64,000 nucleotides of DNA from Salinispora tropica CNB-440 (GCF_000016425.1 NC_009380.1:248001-312000), one strand, 5' to 3'; shown: positions 10,923 through 20,479, numbered from the stretch's first letter. The notes: generated by a model not told the origin, from the sequence alone. Numbers and translations: made by a program.

Positions 10923-11984
10923 GTGGCGTCGCAGCCGACCCTGGCTGTGGTCGGGGCGACGGGCGCGGTCGGCACCGTCCTGTGTGAGCTGCTCACCGGT
11001 CGGCGGAACGTCTGGGGCGAGATCCGGCTGGTCGCCTCCGCGCGGTCGGTCGGGCAGACGGTGCGCTGCCGGGGCGAGGAGCTGACCGTCCAGGCGCTCA
11101 CCCCGGAGGTCTTCGACGGCGTCGACGTGGCGATGTTCGACGCTCCGGACGCGGTCTCCGCCCAGTGGGTGCCGACCGCGGTCGACCAGGGTGCCATCGT
11201 CGTGGACAACACCGCGGTGTTCCGTGCCGAACGCGACGTTCCGCTGGTCGTCCCGGAGATCAACCCGGAGCAGGTCCGGAACCGACCGAGGGGCATCGTC
11301 GCCAACGCGACCTGCACGACCCTCGCCATGATCGTTGCGGTGGCACCACTGCATCGCGAGTACGGCCTACGGGAGCTGGTGCTCTCGTCCTACCAGGCGG
11401 TCTCCGACGTCGGGCAGGCCGGCGTGGACACCCTGCACCGTCAACTCGTCAAGGTGGTCGGAGATCGCGGGCTCGGCTCCCGCCCAGGAGACGTCCGGCA
11501 GGCGGTCGGTGACGACCTTGGCCCCTTTCCCGCCCCCCTCGCGCTGAACGTGGTGCCCTGGGCCGGAGTGCCCAGCGACGGCGGCTGGTCCTCCGAAGAG
11601 GTGACCTTGCGTAACGACTCACGCAAGATCCTCGATCTGCCCGACCTGAAGGTCACCGCCACCTGCGTCCGGGTACCCGTGGTTACCGGGCACTCGGTGG
11701 CGGTGCACGCCGTTTTCGGCACCGAGGTAGACGCCGAGGGGGCCCGTGAGGTGCTGCGCAACGCGCCCGGCGTAATCCTGGTCGACGAACCGGCGGCAGG
11801 CGAGTTCCCGATGCCGATTGACGCCGTCGGCACCGACCCGTCCTGGGTCGGCCGCCTCCGCCGGGCCCTGGACGACCCCCGTGCGCTCGACTTCTTCGTG
11901 ACCGGGGACAACCTCCGCAAGGGTGCCGCCCTGAACGCGGCGCAGATCGCTGAACTCCTGGCCAGCGAACTGACCCAGCGTTGA
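10923..11984 (+). CDS. asd: Aspartate-semialdehyde dehydrogenase
   Basis: NADPH-dependent reduction of aspartyl phosphate to aspartate semialdehyde, the step after Ask. 353 aa, GTG start 3 bp after the ask stop. The Rossmann motif GATGAVGTVLCELL is at the N-terminus. The active-site cysteine is in ANATCTTLAMI, where most homologues have NPNCTT, a small variation around the nucleophile. The substrate-binding segment SSYQAVSDVGQAGV and the acid/base region (VPVVTGHSVAVHA, with the conserved His) are present. It converges, with only a 4-bp gap, on the diguanylate cyclase gene. Confidence 0.96.
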   Translation: MASQPTLAVVGATGAVGTVLCELLTGRRNVWGEIRLVASARSVGQTVRCRGEELTVQALTPEVFDGVDVAMFDAPDAVSAQWVPTAVDQGAIVVDNTAVFRAERDVPLVVPEINPEQVRNRPRGIVANATCTTLAMIVAVAPLHREYGLRELVLSSYQAVSDVGQAGVDTLHRQLVKVVGDRGLGSRPGDVRQAVGDDLGPFPAPLALNVVPWAGVPSDGGWSSEEVTLRNDSRKILDLPDLKVTATCVRVPVVTGHSVAVHAVFGTEVDAEGAREVLRNAPGVILVDEPAAGEFPMPIDAVGTDPSWVGRLRRALDDPRALDFFVTGDNLRKGAALNAAQIAELLASELTQR

Positions 11985-11988
11985 CGGT

Positions 11989-13416
11989 TCAGGCGGCGGC
12001 CAGGCGTACGCCGTCGCGGCCCTCCCGTTTTACCCGGTAGAGCGCCTGGTCGGCGCGGTGGAGGGCGTGGTCGGCGGGCTCGTCCGGGTGGGGGAGGGCG
12101 ACGCCCACGCTGATGGTGCGACCGATCCGGCGCGCCGCCGCAGTGAGGCGTTCCGCGACCCGGACCGCCTCGTCGGGGCGGTTCACCTCGATCACCGCCA
12201 CGAATTCGTCGCCACCGGTCCGGTACAGCTCGTCGCCCTGGCGCAGCGCGCCCTCCAACGCCCGCGCCAACCTCACCAGCAGCCGGTCACCGGCCTGGTG
12301 ACCGTACGTGTCGTTGACGGTCTTGAAGCCGTCCACGTCGATCGCGAGCAGAGCCGTACGTCCGGGGGCGGCCGCCGCGATCCGCTCCCCGAACGGCCCG
12401 GTGTGTCGCAACCCGGTCAACGGGTCGGAGCTGGCCCGCTCGCGGAGCCGAGCCACGGTCTCGAGCCGGTCCAGGGCACTGCCGGCCTGGCCGGCGAGTA
12501 ACTCCAGCAGGTTGACGGTGGTCGGGTCGGGACGGAGTCGCCGCGCGTCGGCGACGAGCAGCAACCCGGCGTCGCCGCCCGAGTTGACCGGCACCGCCAC
12601 CAGCGTGCGCACCCCGGCCCGGGCCAGCGGAGCGTGGTCGTCGGTCGCCGACTGTTCGGTCTCACCGAGGGTGTACCCGGCGCCGTAGCGGTGAGCCAGG
12701 TCGACCATCCGCGCCAGCGCCTCCGGGCCGGCCGCGGAGAGCGTGGCCCGGACCCGGGCCTCCAATTCGTCGGGGACGGTGGTCGGCGCGCACAGTTGAG
12801 GCCCGTGATGCCCGGGGAGCACCAGAACAGCGGTGGAGAGCGTCGACACGTCCCGCGCGGCCGTGCTGGCCGCGTGTCGCAACTCCTGCTCGGTGCCGGC
12901 GGCGGCCAGCGCGGCCGCGTGCCGCAACAGCTTCTCGCTCCGGGTTTCCGCCGGCGGACCGCCGAGTGCGACGATCCGCGCGCCGAGCCGTTCCGCGAGG
13001 CGTTCGGCAGTGTCCCGCCACGCCATCAGGTCCGCCGGTTGGCTCCAGAGCAGGTCGAGGACGCCGACAGGTCGGCCAGTCGAGCCTGGCACCGGTACGC
13101 AAACCTCACTGGTGGCGTCGGGACGGACCGGAAGGCGATTCGGGTCCGCACCGAGATCGGTGATGACCGCGGCATGACCGGTGGTGTGTACCCGACCGAC
13201 GACGCCGGTAGCCGGCGGGACGGTCGAGAAGACCTGCCACGAGCCGGTGGCCGCGATGCAACGGAGCCGGTCGTGAACCTCCAGGAGCACCGAGATGGTG
13301 GCTGGGGTGGACGGGGCCAGGGCGGTGACGGTCCACTGGCACGCCTCGGCGACGGTCGACGCCATTGACAGGCGGGCCGTGCCGTCCCGGATGATTCGTT
13401 CGTGATCCACTCGCAT
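11989..13416 (-). CDS. GAF-GAF-GGDEF diguanylate cyclase
   Basis: 475-aa cytoplasmic c-di-GMP synthase. Two GAF-like sensor domains (about 15-150 and 165-310) precede a GGDEF domain (about 315-470). The catalytic signature is intact (YRTGGDEFVAVIE), as are the metal/substrate residues in DVDGFKTVNDTYGHQAGD. An inhibitory I-site RxxD (RQGD) lies exactly five residues before GGDEF, so product inhibition is expected. There are no membrane segments. No EAL or HD-GYP partner lies nearby. The ligand of the GAF domains is unknown. It is divergent from the secreted nucleotidase across 270 bp. Confidence 0.93.
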   Translation of the reverse strand: MRVDHERIIRDGTARLSMASTVAEACQWTVTALAPSTPATISVLLEVHDRLRCIAATGSWQVFSTVPPATGVVGRVHTTGHAAVITDLGADPNRLPVRPDATSEVCVPVPGSTGRPVGVLDLLWSQPADLMAWRDTAERLAERLGARIVALGGPPAETRSEKLLRHAAALAAAGTEQELRHAASTAARDVSTLSTAVLVLPGHHGPQLCAPTTVPDELEARVRATLSAAGPEALARMVDLAHRYGAGYTLGETEQSATDDHAPLARAGVRTLVAVPVNSGGDAGLLLVADARRLRPDPTTVNLLELLAGQAGSALDRLETVARLRERASSDPLTGLRHTGPFGERIAAAAPGRTALLAIDVDGFKTVNDTYGHQAGDRLLVRLARALEGALRQGDELYRTGGDEFVAVIEVNRPDEAVRVAERLTAAARRIGRTISVGVALPHPDEPADHALHRADQALYRVKREGRDGVRLAAA

Positions 13417-13689
13417 GTTGCCCCAGGTCGGAGGTGACCGGCCGCTGCCGGTGCCGTGATCCAGGGTAGCCAGCGGGTCGCGGGATCCGATCCGCCGCAG
13501 CTACGGCATCCCACCGTTCCGGAAAGCGATGCCGGACATTCGGTCGACTGGTGGCGAGCGCGATGAGAGGCTGTCATCGACGCTGGTGGCGGTACCAGCC
13601 GTCGCCGGTGTCCGAATCCTGCCGATGGCGCGAAATGGTGGGCGTGCTCACGCCCGGTTGTTTCCGCGCCGGTTCCCACGAGGAGTTCC

Positions 13690-15393
13690 ATGTCCATCCC
13701 TGGGATGCGTCGGGCCGCGATCGGCCTGACCGCGTTCGCTGTGACCGCCTTCGGCGCGGTCGCGACCGCCCCCAATGAGGCGGACGCCGGGCCGAAGCCG
13801 GTCGACGTCACGCTGCTCGCGCTGAACGACTTCCACGGCCATCTGGAGCCGCCAGGTGGGTCCAGCGGCACGATCGAGGACCAGCCGGCCGGCGGGGTCG
13901 AGTACCTGGCGACCCACCTGGCCGAGCTGCGTAAGGCCAGCAAGAAGAAGAACACCGTCACAGTTGCCGCCGGGGATCTGATCGGTGCCTCCCCGTTGCT
14001 GTCGGCCGCCTTCCACGACGAGCCGACCATCGAGGCGTTGTCGCAGGCCGGGCTCGACTACGCGAGCGTCGGCAACCACGAGTTCGACGAGGGCTCCGAC
14101 GAACTGCTGCGGATTCAGCATGGTGGCTGCCACCCGGTCGACGGCTGCGCCGACGGCACCCCGTACCAGGGGGCTGACTTCCAGTACCTCTCGGCGAACG
14201 CCTTCGTGGACGAGACGGGCCAGCCACTGTTGCCCCCGTACGCCATCCACCGGGTGCAGGGCGTCAAGATCGGTTTCATCGGAATGACCCTCGAGGGTAC
14301 GCCGGACATCGTCAGTCCGGACGGCGTCGCCGGCCTGACCTTCGCCGACGAGGCGCAGACCGCCAACCGGTACGCGCGGGAGCTGCGCCGCAAGGGCGTG
14401 GAGACCATCGTGGTGCTGCTGCACGAGGGCGGGAACCAGGCTGGTGCCGGCGGCATCAACGACTGCGTCGACTTCACCGGACCGGTGGTCGACATCGTCA
14501 ATCGGATGGACCGGTCGATTGACGTCGTCGTCAGCGGGCACACCCACCAGGCGTACAACTGCGAGGTCAACAACAAGCTGGTGACCAGCGCCAGCTCGTA
14601 CGGCCGCCTGATCACCGACATTGACCTGAAGATCGACCGGCGGACCGGGGACGTGTTGCGCGCGACCGCCCAGAACCTGGTGGTCACCCGGGACGTCGCC
14701 GAGGATCCGGACCAGACCGCGTTGATCGACCACTACCAGACCGTGCTGGGCCCGGTCGCCGGCCGGGAGGTCGGTGAGACCACCGAGGCGATCACCCGGA
14801 CGCAGGAGACCCTCTTCGACACCGTTCGCGGGGAGTCCCCACTCGGCAACCTGATCGCCGACGCGCAGCACTGGGCCACCGAGGGGGACCAGAACGCCGT
14901 CGCCGCCTTCATGAACCCGGGCGGTGTCCGGGCTGACCTCGATGCCGGCCCGGTCACCTATGAGGAGGCGTTCACCGCGCAGCCGTTCAGCAACAACCTG
15001 GTAACCCTCGACCTCACCGGCGAGCAGCTCTACTGCCTGCTGGAGCAGCAGTTCGTCACCGAGCGGGTGCTCTACCCGTCGGCCACGGTTCGCTACGTCG
15101 TCGATCCGGCCGGTGGCACCGCCCCGGCGGATGACCCGTGCGCCGGCACCCGCGTGGTCCGCGGCAGTCTGACCTTCGCCGACGTGCCGGTGGAGACCGA
15201 CGCCACCTACCGGGTCACGGTGAACAACTTCCTGGCCGGCGGGGGCGACGGCTTCTCCGTCCTCACCGATGGCACCAACCCGGCCACCGGCCAGATCGAC
15301 CTGGACGCGTTGGTCGCGTACCTGACCGCGACCTCGCCGGTCTCCGCCCCGGCGACCGACCGAATCCGCACCACTGGGGAGTCAGCTCGCTGA
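13690..15393 (+). CDS. Secreted 5'-nucleotidase / 2',3'-cyclic phosphodiesterase (UshA family)
   Basis: 567-aa exported metallophosphoesterase. A Sec signal (MRRAAIGLTAFAVTAFGAVA, cleavage after an Ala-rich stretch near residue 30) is followed by the metallophosphatase domain. Its metal motifs are LNDFHGHLE, GDLIGASPL, GNHEFDEG and SGHTHQAYN. The C-terminal 5'-nucleotidase domain (about 350-545) has the MNPGGVRADL and NNFLAGGGDGFSVL substrate loops. The start is supported by AGGAG upstream. It probably scavenges phosphate and nucleosides from extracellular nucleotides. There is no C-terminal anchor, so it is likely released. Confidence 0.94.
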   Translation: MSIPGMRRAAIGLTAFAVTAFGAVATAPNEADAGPKPVDVTLLALNDFHGHLEPPGGSSGTIEDQPAGGVEYLATHLAELRKASKKKNTVTVAAGDLIGASPLLSAAFHDEPTIEALSQAGLDYASVGNHEFDEGSDELLRIQHGGCHPVDGCADGTPYQGADFQYLSANAFVDETGQPLLPPYAIHRVQGVKIGFIGMTLEGTPDIVSPDGVAGLTFADEAQTANRYARELRRKGVETIVVLLHEGGNQAGAGGINDCVDFTGPVVDIVNRMDRSIDVVVSGHTHQAYNCEVNNKLVTSASSYGRLITDIDLKIDRRTGDVLRATAQNLVVTRDVAEDPDQTALIDHYQTVLGPVAGREVGETTEAITRTQETLFDTVRGESPLGNLIADAQHWATEGDQNAVAAFMNPGGVRADLDAGPVTYEEAFTAQPFSNNLVTLDLTGEQLYCLLEQQFVTERVLYPSATVRYVVDPAGGTAPADDPCAGTRVVRGSLTFADVPVETDATYRVTVNNFLAGGGDGFSVLTDGTNPATGQIDLDALVAYLTATSPVSAPATDRIRTTGESAR

Positions 15394-15411
15394 CCTCTCG
15401 CCGCCAGCGGA

Positions 15412-15440
15412 GACGGGCTCCGGGAACACCGGGGCCCGTC
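15412..15440. terminator. Bidirectional terminator between nucleotidase and RecD2-like gene
   Basis: Stem GACGGGC plus CCGG (15412-15423) pairing with CCGG plus GCCCGTC (15429-15440), joined by a T-G wobble (15419 with 15433) and closed by the 5-nt loop GAACA. It lies between two convergent stop codons. Confidence 0.7.
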
Positions 15441-15469
15441 CTCGTCTCTGCCCTGGCGCTGCGGGCTGG

Positions 15470-17695
15470 TCAGGGCGTTGCGGCGGCCAGCCGGTGGTTG
15501 AGGGCGGTGTGCCGACGGCCGGCGCCGACGGTGCGGACCGCGGCGGCGAGGGCCCGGCGGGAGCCGACCAGGACGACGAGTTGTTTGGCGCGGGTGACGG
15601 CGGTGTAGAGCAGGTTGCGTTGCAGCATCATCCAGGCGCTGGTGGTCAGCGGGATGACGACCGCCGGGTATTCCGAGCCCTGCGAGCGGTGGATGGTCAT
15701 GGCGTAGGCGTGGGCCAGCTCGTCGAGTTCGTCGAAGTCGTAGTCGATGCTCTCGTCCTCGTCGGTGCGGACCGTCAGCGTCTGCTCCTCGGTCGAGAGC
15801 TGGGTGACGATGCCGAGAGTGCCGTTGAAGACGCCCGCCTCGCCCTTGTCGTAGTTGTTGCGAATCTGGGTGACTTTGTCGCCGATGCGGAACACCCGCC
15901 CGCCGGCTCGCCGCTCCGGCTGCCCCTCCCGATGCGGGGTGAGCCGTTGCTGGAGCAGGGTGTTCAACGCCCCCGAGCCGGCGGGGCCGCGGTGCATGGG
16001 GGTGAGGACCTGTACGTCCCGGCGGGGGTCGAGGCGGAACTTGGCCGGGATGCGGGAACAGGCGACATCGACGGTGCGCTCGGCGGTGGCCTCCGTGTCG
16101 TCGCAGGCGAAGAGGAAGAAATCCGGCAGGCCCTGGAGCAGGGGCGGGCGGCCGGCGTTGATGCGGTGGGCGTTGGTGACGACGCCGGACTGGGCGGCCT
16201 GGCGGAAGATCTGGGTCAACCGCACCCGCGGGATGGCTGGAGCGGCGAGTAGATCGCGCAACACCTCACCGGCACCGACGGAGGGGAGCTGGTCGACATC
16301 GCCGACCAGCAGCAGGTGCGCGCCGGGTGGGACGGCCTTGACGAGCTTGTTGGCCAGGATGAGGTCGAGCATGGAGGCTTCGTCCACGACGAGCAGGTCA
16401 ACGTCGAGGGGGTTGTCCCGGTCGTAGGAGGCGTCCCCGCCCGGGCGTAGCTGCAACAGGCGATGCACCGTGGCGGCGGGGTGCCCGGTCAGCTCGGAGA
16501 GACGCTTGGCGGCCCGCCCGGTCGGGGCCACCAGGGTGACCTTGGCTCTCTTGGCAGCCGCCAGTTCGACGATCGAACGGACGGTGAAGCTCTTGCCGCA
16601 CCCCGGCCCACCGGTCAGCACCGCGACCTTCGAGGTCAGCGCGAGCCGAACCGCCTGCTCCTGCTCGGGGGCGAGGTCGTTGCCGGTACGCGCCTTCAGC
16701 CAGGTCAGGGCCTTGGCCCAGTCGACGCCCGCGAAGTGAGGCAACCGATCGGTCCCATCGTCGAGCAGGCGGAGCAGGCTGGTGGCCAGAGACCGCTCCG
16801 CCCGGTGGAACGGCACCAGATACACCGCCCGCACCGGCTCCGCGTCGCCGCCCGGTAGCGACTCCCGGACGACGCCCTCCTCGGCGACCAGGTCATCCAG
16901 GCAGCGGGTGACGAGGTCGGCCGGCACATCGAGGATTTTCGTGGCGTCCGCTATCAGCTCCGGTTCGGGTAGGTAGCAGTGGCCGTTGTCGGTGGCCTCG
17001 GAGAGCGTGTACTGCAAGCCAGCCATGACCCGCTGCGGGCTGTCGTGCGGAATACCGACCGACTGGGCGATGGTGTCGGCGGTCTTGAAGCCGATTCCCC
17101 ACACATCGGCTGCCAGCCGGTACGGCTCCTTCGTGACCACGTCGGTGGAGGTGTCGCCGTACTGCTTGTAGATCCGTACCGCGAGGGAGGTCGAGACGCC
17201 GACCCCCTGGAGGAAGACCATGACCTCCTTGATCGCCTGCTGTTCCTCCCACGCCGCGGTGATCTTCGCGGTGCGTTTCGGGCCCAACCCCGGCACCTCC
17301 ACCAGGCGGGCCGGCTCCTCCTCGATGATCCGCAGCGTCTCCAGGCCGAAATGGGCGACGATCCGCTCGGCGAAAACCGGCCCGATGCCCTTCACCAGGC
17401 CCGAGCCGAGGTAGCGCTGGATGCCCTGGATCGTGGCCGGCAGGACCGTGGTGTACGAGTCGACCTCGAACTGCCGACCGTACTTGGGGTGCGAGGACCA
17501 GCGCCCGTGCAGCCGCAGGCTCTCCCCTGGCTGCGCGCCCAGCAGCGCACCCACCACCGTCAACAGATCACTACCGCGGTCGGTGGCGACCCGGGCGACG
17601 GTGTAGCCGGATTCCTCGTTGACGTACGTAAGTCGCTCTAGAACCGCGTCGAGCGTCGCCAGCGCGGGACGGGGGGCAGCGGTCACGTCGGCCAT
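15470..17695 (-). CDS. RecD2-like ATP-dependent DNA helicase
   Basis: 741-aa SF1B 5'-3' helicase of the RecD2/TraA-helicase-like group. The ATG at 17695 (MADVTAAPRPALATLD) is used; the longer ORF to 17956 runs into the DUF1905 gene. An N-terminal OB-like domain (LLTVVGALLGAQPGESLRL) and helix-hairpin-helix repeats (GIGPVFAERIV, VPGLGPKRTAKI) precede the motor. Walker A is GGPGCGKSFTV, motif II is LLVVDEASMLD, and motif III is LVGDVDQLPSVGAGEVL. The UvrD-like C-terminal motifs are AYAMTIHRSQGSEYPAVV and LLYTAVTRAKQLVVLVG. RecD2 proteins act alone, without RecBC, in DNA repair. Confidence 0.92.
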   Translation of the reverse strand: MADVTAAPRPALATLDAVLERLTYVNEESGYTVARVATDRGSDLLTVVGALLGAQPGESLRLHGRWSSHPKYGRQFEVDSYTTVLPATIQGIQRYLGSGLVKGIGPVFAERIVAHFGLETLRIIEEEPARLVEVPGLGPKRTAKITAAWEEQQAIKEVMVFLQGVGVSTSLAVRIYKQYGDTSTDVVTKEPYRLAADVWGIGFKTADTIAQSVGIPHDSPQRVMAGLQYTLSEATDNGHCYLPEPELIADATKILDVPADLVTRCLDDLVAEEGVVRESLPGGDAEPVRAVYLVPFHRAERSLATSLLRLLDDGTDRLPHFAGVDWAKALTWLKARTGNDLAPEQEQAVRLALTSKVAVLTGGPGCGKSFTVRSIVELAAAKRAKVTLVAPTGRAAKRLSELTGHPAATVHRLLQLRPGGDASYDRDNPLDVDLLVVDEASMLDLILANKLVKAVPPGAHLLLVGDVDQLPSVGAGEVLRDLLAAPAIPRVRLTQIFRQAAQSGVVTNAHRINAGRPPLLQGLPDFFLFACDDTEATAERTVDVACSRIPAKFRLDPRRDVQVLTPMHRGPAGSGALNTLLQQRLTPHREGQPERRAGGRVFRIGDKVTQIRNNYDKGEAGVFNGTLGIVTQLSTEEQTLTVRTDEDESIDYDFDELDELAHAYAMTIHRSQGSEYPAVVIPLTTSAWMMLQRNLLYTAVTRAKQLVVLVGSRRALAAAVRTVGAGRRHTALNHRLAAATP

Positions 17696-17738
17696 CCTGC
17701 CGTACTCCAGCAGCAGTGCGGCGTTCCGCCTTAGGGCT

Positions 17739-18038
17739 CTAGTCGAGGAGTTCGAGGCGTACGGTGGTGACGTCGCCGGCCTCGATGGCTTCCGCCTCGC
17801 GGATGGATCGTTTGACGGGCAGCACGTAGCAGCTTCGTTCCTTGTCCGGGAATATCGATGTCGCCCAGGTGCTGTCACCGACCGTGACCCGGACCCGCAG
17901 CGAGCCGAAACCACGACGCGGCGGCCCGGGCAGCTCACGGATCTCCTCCGACACATCGGTGGGCAGGCTGACGAAGGTCCAACTGTCCGCCCGTCGGGCA
18001 GTCCAACTCCACAGCTCGGCTTCGAAGGTGATGATCAC
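17739..18038 (-). CDS. DUF1905 domain protein
   Basis: 99-aa single-domain protein matching the DUF1905 pattern: FEAELWSWTARRADSWTFVS at the N-terminus, then RRGFGSLRVRVTVGDSTW and SIFPDKERSCYVLPVKRS. No enzymatic residues are known for the family, which forms a small beta-barrel. It is probably cytoplasmic. It sits upstream of the helicase on the same strand (43-bp gap), so the two may share a transcript. Function unknown. Confidence 0.85.
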   Translation of the reverse strand: MIITFEAELWSWTARRADSWTFVSLPTDVSEEIRELPGPPRRGFGSLRVRVTVGDSTWATSIFPDKERSCYVLPVKRSIREAEAIEAGDVTTVRLELLD

Positions 18039-18159
18039 GAGCCCAGCATCACACGACGGTCCGACGCCGGTCGTGGCTCACCGGTGAGGAGCGCCGGTGC
18101 GTGCGCCAACGCGGGGTGGAGTCGTGGTGCTCGCGGGACCGCGTGGCTACTGTCGGGTC

Positions 18160-19104
18160 ATGCCGCTGAGTTCGCACGAGGTCGAGCTGTTCGAGCACTC
18201 CAGGGCCCGCCTGGAGGCGATCGCCTACCGTCTGCTCGGCTCGGCGACCGATGCGGAGGACGCCGTCCAGGACACGTTTCTGCGTTGGCAGGCCGCCGAT
18301 CGCAGCCACGTCCAGACGCCCGAGGCGTGGCTGACGAAGGTGCTCACCAATCTGTGCCTCAACCAGCTCACCTCCGCGCGGGCCCGGCGCGAGACGTATG
18401 TGGGCATGTGGCTTCCCGAGCCGGTACTCGCCGGAGACCGGATGCTCGGCCCGGTCGACACCGTCGAGCGACGGGAGTCGGTCTCGATGGCGGTGCTCGC
18501 CCTCATGGAGCGGCTCTCGGCCAATGAGCGGGTCGTGTATGTGCTCCGAGAGGCATTCGGCTACTCGCACGGTGAGATCGCCGAGATCCTCGACCTCACC
18601 GAGTCGAACTGTCAACAGATCTACCGGCGTGCCAAGCAGCACATCATCACCAGTCGGGTGCGCACGGAGGCAGACGCGAGCAGCACGCGGAAGATCGTCG
18701 AGGAGTTCCTCGTCGCGGCCACCAGTGGCAAGATCCAGCGGTTGGTCGAGCTGTTGGCCGATGACGCGACGAGTATCGGTGATGGCGGTGGCAAGATCCC
18801 GGCCCGGACCACGCCGATCATCGGAGCGCTGACGGTGGCGAGGTTCCTCCGCGGTCTGTTCAAGCCCACCGAAGCCAGACGCGACCTGATCGGCGGCCGG
18901 CCTGCCGTCTACGCCAGCACCGTCAACGGCGGGCCCGCGGTGGTGTTCGTGGTCGGTGACCAGGTCGTCGGTGTGATGGCCCTGCACGTGACCTCCACGG
19001 GCATCTCGTCCATCCACACCCAGGTCAACCCCGACAAGCTTGCCCGGATCACCCGGCTCTGGGCCGGGTCCGAGCACGGTGAGCCCCTCCTCGAAGCCTG
19101 GTGA
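18160..19104 (+). CDS. ECF41-family RNA polymerase sigma factor (SigJ-like)
   Basis: 314-aa extracytoplasmic-function sigma factor of group ECF41. Region 2 (residues about 13-75: LEAIAYRLLGSATDAEDAVQ) and region 4 (about 110-165, with FGYSHGEIAEILDLTESNCQ) are followed by a SnoaL-like C-terminal extension. The three group hallmarks are present: WLPEP (84-88) between the sigma domains, DGGGK (208-212) and NPDKL (290-294) in the extension. In ECF41 the extension replaces an anti-sigma factor and tunes activity. ATG 18160 fits the family start. The flavoprotein gene downstream is the kind of COE-group partner expected for ECF41. Confidence 0.92.
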   Translation: MPLSSHEVELFEHSRARLEAIAYRLLGSATDAEDAVQDTFLRWQAADRSHVQTPEAWLTKVLTNLCLNQLTSARARRETYVGMWLPEPVLAGDRMLGPVDTVERRESVSMAVLALMERLSANERVVYVLREAFGYSHGEIAEILDLTESNCQQIYRRAKQHIITSRVRTEADASSTRKIVEEFLVAATSGKIQRLVELLADDATSIGDGGGKIPARTTPIIGALTVARFLRGLFKPTEARRDLIGGRPAVYASTVNGGPAVVFVVGDQVVGVMALHVTSTGISSIHTQVNPDKLARITRLWAGSEHGEPLLEAW

Positions 19105-19124
19105 CCCAGCTCATAGCCGGCTCC

Positions 19125-19150
19125 TGTCAGCAACCGTGTCGCTATCCGGT
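19125..19150 (+). promoter_or_regulatory. Possible ECF41-type promoter for the flavoprotein gene
   Basis: TGTCAGC at 19125-19131, with CGGT about 15-16 nt downstream, lies about 35-60 nt before the flavoprotein start. ECF41 factors recognise a TGTCACA-type -35 upstream of their partner gene. The -35 match is 5 of 7 and the expected CGTC -10 is imperfect, so this is a weak candidate. Confidence 0.3.
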
Positions 19151-19185
19151 TCAGGAAGCAGACGCACCGAGACAGGAGTGAGACC

Positions 19186-20373
19186 ATGAAGCACCGCATC
19201 GTCGTCCTCGGAGCCGGATACGCAGGAGCTACCGCCGCCGGACGTCTTGCCCGGCGGCTGCACCCCGACGGTACCGAGATCACTGTCGTCAACGCCGACG
19301 CCGAGTTCGTCGAGCGGGTCCGGATGCACCAACTCGCGACCGGACAGCGCCTCAGCCCCCGCCAGCTGCGCGACATCTACGCGGGTACGGGCGTGCGGCT
19401 GCGACTGGCACGGGTCACCGCCGTCGACGTTGATCAGAAGATCGTCACGCTCGTCGACGAGCACGGTGTCGACGAGATCGCCTACGACACCCTCGTCTAC
19501 GCCCTCGGTAGCACCGCCGCCGACCACGGTGTTCCCGGCGTCGCCGAGCACGCCCACGATGTGGCCGGCAAGCAGTCCGCGCTGCGGCTGCGCGACCGCC
19601 TGGCCGGCCTCGTTGCTGGCGAGAACATCCTGGTCGTTGGCGGAGGCCTCACCGGCCTCGAGGTCGCTACCGAGATCGCCGAGGCGCGGTCGGACCTCAC
19701 CGTCGCGCTCGCCACCCGGGGCGGCCTCGGTGACTGGCTTGATGCCGGGGCGCGGCGTCATCTGCGACGGGTCGTCGACCGGCTTGGCATCGCCGTCCAC
19801 GAGCACACAGACATCTCCCGGGTCGAGGCGACCAGTGCGATCACCGGCGACGGCCGGACCGTCCCGGCGCAGGTGACGGTCTGGACGACCGGCTTGGCCG
19901 TTCATCCCATCGCCGCCGCCACGACCCTGGAGCTCGCCGAAACAGGGCAGGTGATCGTGGACGCCACCATGCGAACGATCTCGCACCCCGACGTGTACGC
20001 GGTCGGTGACGCCGCGATCGCCGATGGGCCCGGTGGCAAGCCGCTACGGATGTCCTGCGCCTCAGGAATCCCGATGGGTTGGCAGGCCGCCGACGCCATC
20101 GCCGCGCGCCTCACCGATCGGGAGGTCCCGAAGGTCTCGCTCCGCTACTTCAACCAGTGCATCAGTCTTGGCCGGCGGGACGGGCTCATCCAGTTCGTCA
20201 CCGCCGACGACCAGGCCAAGACGTCCTTCATCACCGGAAAGGTGGCGGCTCGCTACAAGGAAGCGGTCTGCAAGGGCGCGGCCTGGAGCATCGTCCACCC
20301 GACGATGTTGCTGCCGACTCGTCGTCGCCACACCACCACGATCCAAAAGGAGCGGCGCGCCGCCACCGCATGA
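19186..20373 (+). CDS. FAD-dependent NAD(P)H oxidoreductase (NDH-2-like)
   Basis: 395-aa two-dinucleotide-binding-domain flavoprotein. The FAD Rossmann motif is at the N-terminus (IVVLGAGYAGATAAGRLARR), the NAD(P)H motif is ILVVGGGLTGLEVATEIAE near residue 148, and the C-terminal FAD contact is HPDVYAVGDAA. ATG 19186 has GGAG upstream. No membrane anchor is evident beyond possible amphipathic helices near the C-terminus, so it may be soluble or peripheral. Linkage to the ECF41 sigma gene (81-bp gap, same strand) makes it the likely regulon partner; ECF41 loci typically encode such oxidoreductases, carboxymuconolactone decarboxylases or epimerases. The physiological electron acceptor is unknown. 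Confidence 0.9.
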   Translation: MKHRIVVLGAGYAGATAAGRLARRLHPDGTEITVVNADAEFVERVRMHQLATGQRLSPRQLRDIYAGTGVRLRLARVTAVDVDQKIVTLVDEHGVDEIAYDTLVYALGSTAADHGVPGVAEHAHDVAGKQSALRLRDRLAGLVAGENILVVGGGLTGLEVATEIAEARSDLTVALATRGGLGDWLDAGARRHLRRVVDRLGIAVHEHTDISRVEATSAITGDGRTVPAQVTVWTTGLAVHPIAAATTLELAETGQVIVDATMRTISHPDVYAVGDAAIADGPGGKPLRMSCASGIPMGWQAADAIAARLTDREVPKVSLRYFNQCISLGRRDGLIQFVTADDQAKTSFITGKVAARYKEAVCKGAAWSIVHPTMLLPTRRRHTTTIQKERRAATA

Positions 20374-20432
20374 CCGGGCGACGTGGTCGTCGACGCCGGG
20401 CCTGGTCCGGTGTCGGCGGATCCACTGCCTGG

Positions 20433-20473
20433 TCCCGCCTGGCCGGGGGCGTTCTGACCCCGGTCAGGCGGGA
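20433..20473. terminator. Strong bidirectional hairpin terminator
   Basis: 16-bp stem: TCCCGCCTG (20433-20441) with CAGGCGGGA (20465-20473), a G-T wobble, then CCGGGG with CCCCGG (20443-20448/20458-20463), around a 9-nt loop. It separates the convergent flavoprotein and heme-monooxygenase genes. Confidence 0.78.
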
Positions 20474-20479
20474 TCGACT

